A program made the position numbers and the translations under genes. From Pseudomonas lini (GTDB taxonomy: Bacteria; Pseudomonadota; Gammaproteobacteria; Pseudomonadales; Pseudomonadaceae): a stretch of DNA of 64,000 bases. The stretch is taken from the NCBI RefSeq assembly GCF_030812475.1, contig NZ_JAUSSR010000013.1, positions 124,001 to 188,000 on the forward strand, written 5' to 3'. The stretch's first letter is position 1, and each line of letters begins with the position of its first letter. Shown here piece by piece: positions 35,940-44,327 of this stretch. Below the pieces are notes generated by a model. The model searched no databases, was not told the DNA's origin, and worked only from the letters and a program-made list of their open reading frames with translations.

Positions 35940-37025
35940 ATGGTAGATCGCTCATCACCGCCAACCCGGCCACCCTTGAGTGCCGCGAGCCTGACGTTGC
36001 GCCTGGCCGCTATTGCCGTGGTGGTCGCCGCGGTGGCCGGGGCCTTTGCCTACGTCAACGGCACCCTTGACCCACAACGTCTGACGCCGAAAAAGTTGAT
36101 CAATGTGCTGGAAACCAACAACGGCGTGCACCCGGGCTTCCGGCGTAACCACGCCAAAGGCGTGTGCGTGGTCGGGCATTTCGAGAGCAGCGGCGAGGCG
36201 CGAGCCTACTCCAGCGCCCAGGTGTTCAATGAGCCGCGAACGCCGGTGGTCGGACGTTTCGCCTTGCCGGCCGGCAACCCATATGCGCCGGACAACAGCG
36301 TGCCGATCCGCAGCCTGGCATTGCGTTTCACCCAGGCCAACGGTCAACAGTGGCGCACCGGGATGAACAGCATGCCGGTGTTTCCGGTGGGCACGCCCGA
36401 AGCGTTCTATCAGCTGCAACAGGCGCAGTCGCCGGATCCGGCCACCGGCAAACCCAATCCTGCCGCCGTGCCGGCGTTCTTCGGAGCGCACCCCGAAGCG
36501 GCTCCGTTCCTGGCTTGGGTCAAAACCGCCAAGCCCTCCGCCAGCTACGTGACCGAAACCTACAACAGCGTCAACGCGTTTTACCTGGTGAACGCGGCCG
36601 GACAGCGGCAAGCGGTACGCTGGAGCATGGTGCCGGTGGCGCAGGATGCGCCGGGCGCCACGGCAGCGGAGGGCGGTGATTTCCTCGAGAAAGACCTGGT
36701 CCAGCGGATCGCCGCCGGACCGCTGCGCTGGCAATTGAACATCACCCTGGCCAACCCCGGCGACCCGGTCAACGACGCCAGCAAGGCCTGGCCCGACGGG
36801 CGCAAGGTCGTCAACGCCGGGACCCTGGTGCTCGAAAGCACCCAGCCCCAACTCAATGGCGAATGCCGTGACATCAACTATGACCCACTGATATTGCCCG
36901 CCGGCATCGAAGGTTCCGACGACCCGCTGCTCGCTGCTCGCTCAGCCGGTTACGCCAAATCCTACCTGCGTCGCACCGGCGAAGTCAGTCAGTTGCCCGC
37001 CGCTAAACAGGAGTCTGCTCAATGA
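35940..37025 (+). CDS. catalase-like peroxidase with N-terminal membrane anchor or signal
   Basis: A 361-residue SrpA-type small catalase, from the ATG after CAGGAGTCTTTC. Residues 18-42 are a hydrophobic signal/anchor (LRLAAIAVVVAAVAGAFAYV). The catalase core is visible: GFRRNHAKGVCVVGHFESS, with the active-site His-bearing segment, a mid-region TETYNSVNAFYLV and INYDPLILPAGIEGSDDPLL near the C-terminus. Such proteins are periplasmic haem peroxidases. The stop overlaps the b561 start in ATGA, so the two are coupled and the cytochrome may supply electrons. Confidence 0.9.
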   Translation: MVDRSSPPTRPPLSAASLTLRLAAIAVVVAAVAGAFAYVNGTLDPQRLTPKKLINVLETNNGVHPGFRRNHAKGVCVVGHFESSGEARAYSSAQVFNEPRTPVVGRFALPAGNPYAPDNSVPIRSLALRFTQANGQQWRTGMNSMPVFPVGTPEAFYQLQQAQSPDPATGKPNPAAVPAFFGAHPEAAPFLAWVKTAKPSASYVTETYNSVNAFYLVNAAGQRQAVRWSMVPVAQDAPGATAAEGGDFLEKDLVQRIAAGPLRWQLNITLANPGDPVNDASKAWPDGRKVVNAGTLVLESTQPQLNGECRDINYDPLILPAGIEGSDDPLLAARSAGYAKSYLRRTGEVSQLPAAKQESAQ

Positions 37026-37567
37026 GCGCTCATACGAACCATTTCGCACCGCTGGCGCGACTGCTGCACTGGCTGATGGCGCTGATGGTCATCGCCATGC
37101 TGTTCATCGGCGCAGGCATGGCCGCCTCGGTGTCCGAACGTCATGAATGGCTGATCAATCTGCATAAACCCTTGGGCGTGGCGATTCTGTTGCTGGTGAT
37201 CGTGCGTATCCTCGTGCGCTTTTCCACGCGACAGCCGCCGCTGCCGGCGGACCTGCCGGGCTGGCAAGTGCTGGCGGCCAAGGCCTCGCACTGGTTGCTG
37301 TACGCCTTGATGCTGATCTTGCCGCTGCTGGGCTGGGCGATGATCTCGGCGGCGGGGGACCCGGTGATGCTCAGCAGCTCGGTGCAATTGCCATCGATCG
37401 TGCCGGCCAATGCGCAGCTGTTCGCGTTCCTGCGCAAGGCGCACGGCTACCTGGCGTATCTGCTGTTCCTGACGGTGTTGTTGCACCTGGCCGCAGCGCT
37501 GTTCCACGCCTGGGTACGTCGCGACGACGTGCTGGACAGCATGTTGCGTGGCAAGGATCGTGGCTGA
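37022..37567 (+). CDS. cytochrome b561 family membrane protein
   Basis: A 181-residue protein with four membrane segments. The haem-ligand histidines of the CybB type are present: H in ARLLHWLMALM, H in LINLHKPLG, H in AKASHWLLYALML and H near LLHLAAALFHAW. It would move electrons between the quinone pool and periplasmic partners. Translation is coupled to the catalase-like gene by a 4-bp overlap, suggesting a quinol-peroxidase pair. The nearest unit downstream is a REPIN. Confidence 0.92.
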   Translation: MSAHTNHFAPLARLLHWLMALMVIAMLFIGAGMAASVSERHEWLINLHKPLGVAILLLVIVRILVRFSTRQPPLPADLPGWQVLAAKASHWLLYALMLILPLLGWAMISAAGDPVMLSSSVQLPSIVPANAQLFAFLRKAHGYLAYLLFLTVLLHLAAALFHAWVRRDDVLDSMLRGKDRG

Positions 37568-37582
37568 CCCCACACCGCACCC

Positions 37583-37684
37583 ATGTAGGAGCTGGCTTGT
37601 CGGATCGCCGCACCGCAGCGAAAGCGGTCTCAAGCCTTGCATCGCCCATGCAGACGCCTTCGCCGGCAAGCCGGCTCCTACAGG
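37583..37684. repeat. REPIN with long-loop variant
   Basis: GTAGGAGCTGGCTTGTCGGA...CACCGCAGCGAAAGCGG faces CGCCGGCAAGCCGGCTCCTA. It separates two convergent genes and touches the MFS stop codon. Confidence 0.88.
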
Positions 37685-37685
37685 T

Positions 37686-38885
37686 TCAGGGTGACGGCAC
37701 TTCCAGCGGTTGGTCTTTGGTGGCCAGGGTTTGCCACCAATAGATCAACGCCACGGCATTGATGCCTGCGCCCAGCAGGCACACGCCAAGCCACCCGCCC
37801 CAGGCGTACATCGCTGTCGAGCCGATCGAGCCCAGGGCGCTGCCGATCGAATAGAACACCATGTAGCCGGCAGTCAGTCGGCTCTGGGCTTCGGGGCGCA
37901 CGCCGTAGATCATGCTCTGGCTGGTGACATGCACCGCCTGCAAGCCCAGGTCCAGGGTAATCACCCCCAGCAGCAACGCCCACAACGAAGATTGGGTGAG
38001 GGCGATCGGCAGCCACGAGACCAGCATCAGCAACAGTGACAAACCGCTGGTCCACTGCCCCAGGCCACGATCTGCCAGATGCCCGGCACGGGCGGCGGCC
38101 AGCGCGCCAGCGGCGCCTGCCAGTCCGAACAGGCCGATTTGGGTGTGGGACAACGACAGCGGCGGGGCGCTCAGCGGCAGCACCATGGGCGTCCACAGCA
38201 CCATGGCACTGGCAAACGTCAGCAACGCCAGCACCGCCCGTTGGCGCAGCACCGTTTCTTCCTTGAACAACGTAAACACCGAACCGATCAAGGCGCCGTA
38301 GGAACTGGCGGGTCGCGCCTGTTCCTGCGCGGGCAGCACACGAAACAGCAGCAGCGCCATCACCAGGGTCAAGCCGGCCGACAACAGATAGACCGACCGC
38401 CAACCGGCCAGATCAGCCATACCGCCGGCAACCGTCCGGGCCAGCAGAATGCCGACCACGATCCCGCTGGTGACCACGCCCACCACCCGTCCTCGCTGTG
38501 CCGGGATGGCCAGCGTGGCGGCGTAGGCCACCAGCACTTGCGTGACCACGGCCAGCAGTCCGGTCAGGGTCATTCCCAGCAACAGCCAGACACTGTTCGG
38601 CGCCCACGCGATCATCAGCAGCGCCAGCGCCGACAGCAGGGTTTGCGTGACGATCAAGCGCCGACGATTGAGCAGATCCCCCAGCGGCACCAGCAGCAAC
38701 AGACCCACGCCGTAACCGACCTGAGTCAGGGTAACGACGATGCCGATAGTGGCAGGCTCCATGGCAAACGCCTCGGCCATGGCATCCAGCAGCGGTTGTG
38801 CGTAGTAGACATTGCCGACGGCCAGGCCGCAGGCGACGGCAAACAGCAGCACCACGGTGCCGCTCAATGGCTGGTCATGTCTCAT
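37686..38885 (-). CDS. MFS exporter
   Basis: A 399-residue protein with about 12 membrane segments and the MFS loop GDLLNRRRLIVTQTLLSALA. The start is the ATG at 38885, after AGGAGACCT. Its motif pattern resembles drug/metabolite exporters of the 12-segment type. It is divergent from an HxlR-type regulator, which probably represses it. The substrate is unknown. Confidence 0.9.
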   Translation of the reverse strand: MRHDQPLSGTVVLLFAVACGLAVGNVYYAQPLLDAMAEAFAMEPATIGIVVTLTQVGYGVGLLLLVPLGDLLNRRRLIVTQTLLSALALLMIAWAPNSVWLLLGMTLTGLLAVVTQVLVAYAATLAIPAQRGRVVGVVTSGIVVGILLARTVAGGMADLAGWRSVYLLSAGLTLVMALLLFRVLPAQEQARPASSYGALIGSVFTLFKEETVLRQRAVLALLTFASAMVLWTPMVLPLSAPPLSLSHTQIGLFGLAGAAGALAAARAGHLADRGLGQWTSGLSLLLMLVSWLPIALTQSSLWALLLGVITLDLGLQAVHVTSQSMIYGVRPEAQSRLTAGYMVFYSIGSALGSIGSTAMYAWGGWLGVCLLGAGINAVALIYWWQTLATKDQPLEVPSP

Positions 38886-38902
38886 CACAGGTCTCCTTAA
38901 GT

Positions 38903-38944
38903 GGTTTCAAAGTGAAACCAGTTGTACGGTAAGGAAACCGGTTT
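38903..38944. promoter_or_regulatory. palindromes between the MFS and HxlR genes
   Basis: GGTTTCAAAGTGAAACC is an inverted repeat with a 5-bp centre, and AAACCGGTTT follows 15 bp later. Both lie in the 94-bp divergent gap and share GAAACC, so they are candidate operators of the HxlR regulator. Confidence 0.55.
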
Positions 38945-38979
38945 TATATTGCAACTACATAATCTGGGTTAACGCGAAC

Positions 38980-39426
38980 ATGGCCAAACGTACAAGCTTG
39001 GAAGGCGCCGAATGCCCGGTGGCCCGCTCCGTTGAGGCCATTGGCGATGGCTGGTCGCTGCTGATCGTGCGCGATGCCTTCGATGGCATTCGCCGGTTCG
39101 GTGAATTCCAGCGCAACCTGGGGATGGCCAAGAACATCCTGTCGACGCGATTGCGCTCGCTGGTGGCCAACGGGATTTTCGATCTGGTACCGGCGTCAGA
39201 TGGCAGTGCGTATCAGGAGTACGTGCTGACAGAGAAGGGCAAGGGCCTGTTCCCGCTGATCATCGGATTGCGGCAATGGGGCGAGGCGTTTTTCTTCGAA
39301 GAGGGGGAGGCGCACTCGCGGCTGGTTGACCGGGAAAGCGGGCGACCGTTGCAGGCGCTGGAACCGCGTGCTGAGGATGGGCGGTTGCTGGGGCCGGAAG
39401 ATTGTGTGCGCATAGCGGCCGAGTAA
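38980..39426 (+). CDS. HxlR family transcriptional regulator
   Basis: A 148-residue winged-helix regulator. The HxlR signature is near the N-terminus (CPVARSVEAIGDGWSLLIVRDA), followed by FGEFQRNLGMAKNILSTRLR, the recognition helix, and LTEKGKGLFPLI in the wing. The single N-terminal Cys (residue 12) is the redox-sensing position in some family members. It is divergent from the MFS exporter and should repress it. Confidence 0.93.
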   Translation: MAKRTSLEGAECPVARSVEAIGDGWSLLIVRDAFDGIRRFGEFQRNLGMAKNILSTRLRSLVANGIFDLVPASDGSAYQEYVLTEKGKGLFPLIIGLRQWGEAFFFEEGEAHSRLVDRESGRPLQALEPRAEDGRLLGPEDCVRIAAE

Positions 39427-39454
39427 TCGTTCGAAGATCGCAGCCGCATTCCCC

Positions 39455-39693
39455 CTGTTGGAGCGAGCCTGCTCGCGATGGCGGTGTGACAGTCACTATT
39501 TATGTCGACTGTCACACAGCTTTCGCGAGCAGGCTCGCTCCCACATTTTTGATCAGCATTGATTACAGGTTTTGTGTCCGACATAAACCCCTGTAGGAGC
39601 TGGCTTGTCGGATCGCCGCACCGCAGCGAAGGCGGCCTTGAGCCTTGCATCGCCCATGCAGACGCCTTCGCCGGCAAGCCGGCTCCTACAGGG
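39455..39693. repeat. two REPINs
   Basis: The first (39455-39546) pairs GAGCGAGCCTGCTCGCGATG with its inverse; the second (39591-39693) has the long-loop form CTTGTCGGATCGCCGCACCG and a CGCCGGCAAGCCGGCTCCTA partner. Confidence 0.9.
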
Positions 39694-39702
39694 TTCGGCG
39701 TT

Positions 39703-40854
39703 TCAGCGCAGGCTATCGACCACATCAGCCACCGTCACCAACACATCCTTGCCCAACTGCTTCGACCGCTTCCCCGACCACCCCGTCAACGCATTCGGCG
39801 CATCATTGTTGTCCTTGAACGGCATCTCCAGCGTCAACGACAAACAATCGAATTTCTCCCCAACCGCATTGCACGCCAACGTCATATTGGCCTTGCCCGG
39901 CAGGTCGCGGGTATAGCCATGCCGGGTCTGGAAATCCTTGGTCTGGTGCTTCAGATGGCTGCGGAACTGTTCTTCAAGTTTCTCTATACGCGGGGTGTAA
40001 CCCGGGTTGCCTTCGCAACCGGCGGTAAACACATAAGGAATCTCTTCATCGCCATGGATGTCGAGAAACAGGTCGACCCCGTATTGCTCCATCTGCTGTT
40101 GCACGAACAACACTTCCGGGGTCAATTCCTGGCTGGCGCTCTGCCAGGCGCGGTTCAGGTCCTGGCCCATGGCGTTGGTGCGCAAGTGGCCGTGGAAGGC
40201 GCCGTCCGGGTTCATGTTGGGCACCAGGTACAGGTCGGCGCTGGCCAGCAATTTCTGCAGCACAGGATCGTCATGCTTTTCCAGGCGTTCGATCACGCCT
40301 TCCATGAACCACTCGGCCATGTGCTCGCCGGGGTGTTGCTGGGCAATGATCCACACCTTGCGCCGGCCTTCGGCGCCCGTGCCTTTGCGCAGCAGCTGGA
40401 TGTCCCGACCCTCGACGCTCTTGCCGGTGGCCAGCAGCTCGGTGCCGGCCTTGGTCAGGGCCTGTTCGATCAACCAGTCGTGGCGACCGCGGCTATAGGG
40501 TTCGAAGTAGGCAAACCAGGCATGGGTGGCGGTGGTTTCGAGGCTGAAGCGCAGGCAGTCGCCCTCGAAGATGGTCGGCACGCGGAACCAGTTGACGTGG
40601 TCATAGGACGCCACCGCCTGATAACCGTCCCAGGCCTTGTTGTAGGAGGATTTGCTGGCGTTGTTCAGGCGGAACCAGTGCTCCTGGCCGACATGCAGGC
40701 CGCTGGCCTTGAAGTGAAACCACTGGAAATGCTGGCTGCGGGTGTCCGGGCGGATGGCCAGCAACGCATGCAGCGGATTGCTGGTATCGAGCACTTCAAT
40801 GTTGCCGCTGTCGAAGTTGGCGCTGATGTCGAGAGAGGATTTGGCCACGGTCAT
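39703..40854 (-). CDS. M14 family zinc carboxypeptidase
   Basis: A 383-residue protein of the bacterial cytosolic-carboxypeptidase-like M14 group. An N-terminal beta-rich domain (about 1-130) is followed by the catalytic domain with the zinc ligands HPGE (His, Glu) and DIHGDEE (His), the substrate arginine in MNPDGAFHGHLRTN, and the catalytic Glu in LTLEMPFKD. No signal peptide, so it acts in the cytoplasm. In other bacteria such enzymes trim peptide or peptidoglycan-derived substrates. Confidence 0.9.
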   Translation of the reverse strand: MTVAKSSLDISANFDSGNIEVLDTSNPLHALLAIRPDTRSQHFQWFHFKASGLHVGQEHWFRLNNASKSSYNKAWDGYQAVASYDHVNWFRVPTIFEGDCLRFSLETTATHAWFAYFEPYSRGRHDWLIEQALTKAGTELLATGKSVEGRDIQLLRKGTGAEGRRKVWIIAQQHPGEHMAEWFMEGVIERLEKHDDPVLQKLLASADLYLVPNMNPDGAFHGHLRTNAMGQDLNRAWQSASQELTPEVLFVQQQMEQYGVDLFLDIHGDEEIPYVFTAGCEGNPGYTPRIEKLEEQFRSHLKHQTKDFQTRHGYTRDLPGKANMTLACNAVGEKFDCLSLTLEMPFKDNNDAPNALTGWSGKRSKQLGKDVLVTVADVVDSLR

Positions 40855-41130
40855 AGTCGATTCCTGAATATGATTTTTATGGCTGGTACTTTACACGCTG
40901 GGAAGGGAAAAACCGGGGGGAAATTACGGGCTGGAAGGGGGGCGTCGTCCTTGACGCGGAGGCAGCTTAGAGACTGTGCAAATGATTCTCAAGCGCTATT
41001 TTTGATTAGTTCAGGCCAATGTGGCCGGGCTTCTCTTGCCAATGAATATTCTTTTGATATCATCCGCGCCATTCGGATTTGTAACACTAAAAGACTTCAT
41101 TAGCCTGAAGGTAAAAGCCAGAAAAACTGG
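40855..41130. other. gene-free stretch before prrF
   Basis: No supported gene. GCAAATGATTCTCAAGCG near 40978 is a weak Fur-box-like match, and TTGCCA...TATCAT near 41036 could be a promoter, but neither is followed by an ORF. Confidence 0.4.
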
Positions 41131-41243
41131 CAAAAAAAGACCCGGCAAAAAGCCGGGTCAAAAACCGTGATTAGCCTGATGAGGAGAGTGTCCAGGAGAC
41201 CGACCTAAGGTCCCTTGGACAATCGACTGATCTCGCGACCAGC
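41131..41243 (-). ncRNA. prrF: PrrF-type iron-responsive sRNA
   Basis: Read on the minus strand, the sequence contains CTGGTCGCGAGATCAG, then a hairpin GTCCAAGGGACC, the conserved targeting core CTCCTCATCAGGCTAATCAC, and a terminator GACCCGGC-TTTTT-GCCGGGTC with a T-run. This is the layout of Pseudomonas PrrF, which represses mRNAs of non-essential iron proteins under iron limitation. Only one copy is seen here, whereas P. aeruginosa has two in tandem. Confidence 0.93.
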
Positions 41244-41245
41244 TG

Positions 41246-41279
41246 CATGCAATAATAATCATTCTCGTTTGCAAGTCAA
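41246..41279 (-). promoter_or_regulatory. Fur-regulated promoter of prrF
   Basis: On the minus strand TTGACT, 17 bp and ATTATT form the promoter. The overlapping GAGAATGATTATTATT (about 41251-41266) matches the Fur box. Confidence 0.85.
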
Positions 41280-41280
41280 A

Positions 41281-41460
41281 CGATTTCATCTGCGCGATGG
41301 GAAAGTTTTTCCCCGTCCTCCGCGAAAGCCTCCTCGTTTCAGCCGTTCTGAGCACTCTTTCAGGGACCGATCCACCAGCGACCGGGCCAAGTCGATCATG
41401 TGCACCGTCGAAAAAGCCAGGTGTCGGTTTGGGCCCTGAAATTTGCTGCCTGACTCTGAG
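41281..41460 (-). pseudogene. 3'-end remnant of a DUF6124-type gene (direct repeat)
   Basis: This stretch aligns with the 3' end and downstream sequence of the intact gene at 44328-44675 (for instance AGGGACCGATCCACCAGCG and GATCATGTGCACCGTCGAAA occur in both). Identity is high but not complete, and similarity stops near 41460. The copy lacks the 5' two thirds. The two copies bracket the bacteriocin cassette as direct repeats. Confidence 0.8.
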
Positions 41461-41508
41461 ACCTGGTTTGTTGAGGGACTGGGCTTACCTGAACTGCCTA
41501 CGGAAAAA

Positions 41509-41781
41509 TCAAGATAACTTGAATTTTTCTAAAGTCGCTTTCACCTCACATTTCAATCCATCTTCGTCGAGTTCACTTTCCCTGCGATCAAAATCAGGAT
41601 TATAGCAGTCGGCAAGTACGAATATACTTGATGCACATTCCGACACATTATCATCATCGTCTTTAAGTTTGTTCGCATCACGCTCATCGCTCCATTTGGA
41701 AATATAAGGATCAGCGAAAGTTCCGGCAGACAAATCGCCAGCTACAAATTGCTTTGCGAAATTGATCAGTTCGAGACTCAT
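41509..41781 (-). CDS. colicin D-type immunity protein (orphan)
   Basis: A 90-residue acidic protein from MSLELINFAKQFVAGDLSA. The pattern F-A-K-x-F...F...I, then C...F..AD...PD.DR...E.D..GLK.EV...LEKFKL matches the colicin D immunity (ColD/ImmD) family as I remember it; the C-terminal half (GLKCEVKATLEKFKL) is the clearest part. Colicin D immunity blocks a tRNA-Arg anticodon nuclease. The bacteriocin upstream does not have a colicin D-type C-terminus, so this immunity looks unpaired. AT-rich relative to the chromosome. Confidence 0.75.
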   Translation of the reverse strand: MSLELINFAKQFVAGDLSAGTFADPYISKWSDERDANKLKDDDDNVSECASSIFVLADCYNPDFDRRESELDEDGLKCEVKATLEKFKLS

Positions 41782-41863
41782 TGCAGTACTCAGGGACGCC
41801 GTCAAGCCCCAGATAAGAGAAAGCCCATCTTAAGCTAGGCTTTCTTGACAATGGCATCACACT

Positions 41864-42127
41864 TTACTCAAAAAAGTATTTCTTTTCAGTGACGAAAGCC
41901 GGTTCCTTCCAGTTTGGTCCTTTAATTGTGCGGCCTTTTTCATCTTGTGCCAATTTTCCTTCATCCATAAGGCGCCCCCATACTCTGTGAAGTTCAGCGT
42001 TGCCTACAACATCAAAATTATATCTAACATACATTCGATCAATGCTCGGGTAGGAGGTTTTCGGGGCGAAATGCAAAAGAACATCTTCTACGCTTTCGTT
42101 TTTGTAAATGCCTTCTAAGTCAATCAT
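41864..42127 (-). CDS. putative cognate immunity protein of the S-type bacteriocin
   Basis: An 87-residue protein, MIDLEGIYKNESVEDVLLHF at the start. Its ATG overlaps the bacteriocin stop in ATGA, with a GGAGGG ribosome site inside the toxin gene, so the two are translationally coupled, as toxin-immunity pairs are. No immunity family is recognised from the sequence; the assignment rests on position. Base composition is AT-rich compared with neighbouring core genes, in line with horizontal origin. Confidence 0.75.
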   Translation of the reverse strand: MIDLEGIYKNESVEDVLLHFAPKTSYPSIDRMYVRYNFDVVGNAELHRVWGRLMDEGKLAQDEKGRTIKGPNWKEPAFVTEKKYFFE

Positions 42128-44142
42128 TGTTTGCCCTCCTGTTCTCTGGCATATGCTTCTTCAGCTTCTGGCGTATACAAAGGTTCATGTCTTTCGTCTA
42201 TTTTATAGTCTTCTAGGGTGGCTGTGTGAGCGTTATTCCAAACCTCTGCTGCATTTTTTGGAATTTTTCCGTCTTCAATTCCAAGATTTCGATAACGTTC
42301 CAGCTCCCTGATCTCATGGGTGTAAAAGCGTTTATCGATATCGGTGGCCTGCAACTCACCCTTCAGAATTTTCTCCAAGCGATCGATCATTACTTTATTA
42401 TCGGCAGACTCTTCATACCGACCAGTATGCAGCTTGACCTTTTCAATTCCAGCCTGAGTAAAGATCGCCGTACTCCAGTAAAGATCAAGAATAGGGCCAC
42501 CGGCTTTGTCCGTGTGGTAGTCGCGATCGCTGTATTTTCCCTTGGCGTTGGTTTCGCCGTAAGGGCTGTTGAACATCACATAGACCGGCGCAATCCCTGA
42601 GTCTGGTGGAAACCAGATGATCAAGTCATTCGCTGCGGGTAGTACACCTGGGTAGGTCTCAGCCTCAACCTTGATCGGCTGGAGAGTGACGCCGGTGTAT
42701 ACCGGGATCTCTTGAGGTACGGCAGGTGTTGTACTCGATGGGTTATCACTCCCCGGCGCATCGCCAGGCGTCCAGGTCAAAGTGATTGGCGGCTGATCAG
42801 GGATAGCGCTGGGCAATACCACCTCATACAGACCTGTCGTGGAATTAAGCGTTGCGGCTCGCACAGGAACACCCTTGGGCACGCTCACACCGGTACTGAC
42901 CACAGAGATGACCGATCGATTTCCCTTGGCTTCGTTGATCAAACGCAATGGCAAATCGACTGTGCCTTGAGCCAAAGCTATGCTTTGCAGGTCCGTACCT
43001 GGCGGGAGCCCCAACTGATCGGCATTCGTGCCAAAACCATAGCGGATACGGTCAGGCGTACGGTCATGTGAGTCGTCAGCTGTCGAGCTGGAGTACAGCG
43101 CTAATGAGACAAACGCGGCGATGTATGCGCCAGGGCCTGCCAGGGCTATCCGGCCCAGCTCAGCAATGGCTTTGGCGATAGCTTGAGCCAGGGTGGCTGC
43201 ACCTTCACCTACCTGAACAAGCCCTTGTCCGACCACTGAGATAGCGCTGGCATTGGCAGGAATAGCGAAAGTACCGGCTGCGCTGAACACGGTCTGCCGA
43301 GCGGCTTGCTGTTGCGTCACACGCTGTGTTTCTGCTTCTGCTTCTGCTGCAATGCGTGCCTGTTCAGCGGCTTCGGCAGCTACGCGTTGGGCCTCTGCCT
43401 CAGCGGCCAGTCGAGCTTGTTCTGCAGCTTCGGCGGCTATGCGTTGCGCTTCTGCTTCTGCTGCAATGCGTGCCTGTTCAACGGCTTCTGCCGCTAGGCG
43501 TGTGTCCTCCTCGGCTTGGGCAGTAGCAACGGTCTGGGCCAGTACTGCGGACTTTTCGGTAAGAATTCGGATCTTCATTTCGAGGACTTTTGCCCTATAG
43601 GTCGCTGCAATTGACGCTTCCCAGCTCCTGTAAATTTCGATGGGCGCACTTGAGCTACCAAGAAGAATATTTAAAAACTCCACCGAGTTTTGTTCTATTC
43701 TCACCGCCAGCATATTCCTACCAAAAAAGGCATTAGCGGCTGCGTTGCTGTTGGCCAGCTCCACGGTGTTCTGCGCAATCAGACTATCGACGATGGATTT
43801 TTCAGTCTTGGCCTTTTCAAACGCAGAGAGAGAATTAGGCCCTAGTGCAGCAATTATTTCGGCATCAACATCCGCCGTCAATTGCGGCAGGTAAGCCGTA
43901 TAGGAATTCTCGATATAACTTTGAGCGTTGATGACAGTTGCTAACACCGACATTGTAAGGTGCTGAGACCTAATATCTTTTTTATTAAAAAACGCATCAA
44001 TTTCAGAGTTGGCGAGATTTTTGCCATCCCATGGAAGTGGCCTGGCAAACACTCCACCTCCAGGGAAAGGGGCTGGGGGATCGGGAAGTTGCGGATCAGG
44101 TGTCACGACTGTAGGAGGTAGGGTAATACCGTTTTGTGGCAT
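42124..44142 (-). CDS. S-type pyocin-like bacteriocin
   Basis: A 672-residue protein from the ATG after AAAGGAGAAACAC, with no signal peptide. A proline-rich N-terminus (PDPQLPDPPAPFPGGG) is followed by a helical receptor/translocation region, an Ala/Glu coiled coil at about 205-275 made of AEAEAQR-type repeats, a hydrophobic patch near 315-345, and a pyocin-S-type translocation domain near 390-560 (ending LIIWFPPDSGIAPVYVMF). The last about 110 residues form the killing domain, with FYTHEIRELERYRNLG and EVWNNAHTATLEDY, which have conserved-looking His, Glu and Arg positions fitting a nuclease. It is not colicin D-like. The immunity gene overlaps its stop. Confidence 0.85.
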   Translation of the reverse strand: MPQNGITLPPTVVTPDPQLPDPPAPFPGGGVFARPLPWDGKNLANSEIDAFFNKKDIRSQHLTMSVLATVINAQSYIENSYTAYLPQLTADVDAEIIAALGPNSLSAFEKAKTEKSIVDSLIAQNTVELANSNAAANAFFGRNMLAVRIEQNSVEFLNILLGSSSAPIEIYRSWEASIAATYRAKVLEMKIRILTEKSAVLAQTVATAQAEEDTRLAAEAVEQARIAAEAEAQRIAAEAAEQARLAAEAEAQRVAAEAAEQARIAAEAEAETQRVTQQQAARQTVFSAAGTFAIPANASAISVVGQGLVQVGEGAATLAQAIAKAIAELGRIALAGPGAYIAAFVSLALYSSSTADDSHDRTPDRIRYGFGTNADQLGLPPGTDLQSIALAQGTVDLPLRLINEAKGNRSVISVVSTGVSVPKGVPVRAATLNSTTGLYEVVLPSAIPDQPPITLTWTPGDAPGSDNPSSTTPAVPQEIPVYTGVTLQPIKVEAETYPGVLPAANDLIIWFPPDSGIAPVYVMFNSPYGETNAKGKYSDRDYHTDKAGGPILDLYWSTAIFTQAGIEKVKLHTGRYEESADNKVMIDRLEKILKGELQATDIDKRFYTHEIRELERYRNLGIEDGKIPKNAAEVWNNAHTATLEDYKIDERHEPLYTPEAEEAYAREQEGKQ

Positions 44143-44327
44143 GTGTTTCTCCTTTATGATTGATGCTGCAACAGCTAGGTTCTAAACATGATGCTCAATG
44201 CTTCGAAAGAAAAAATATGGGTACAGAGAATGAGTCTCTGCAAGTGGGAGATAAGACTTAATCAGGAATGATTTAATCTGCGAGATCGAAATTTCTTTCC
44301 CGTGTTCCTTCGAACTCATCCCCGTTC

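Noticed and set aside
43253..43600. Plus-strand Cys/Ala/Ser-rich ORF opposite the bacteriocin
   Set aside because: It is the antisense of the Ala/Glu coiled-coil repeats and has no ribosome site.
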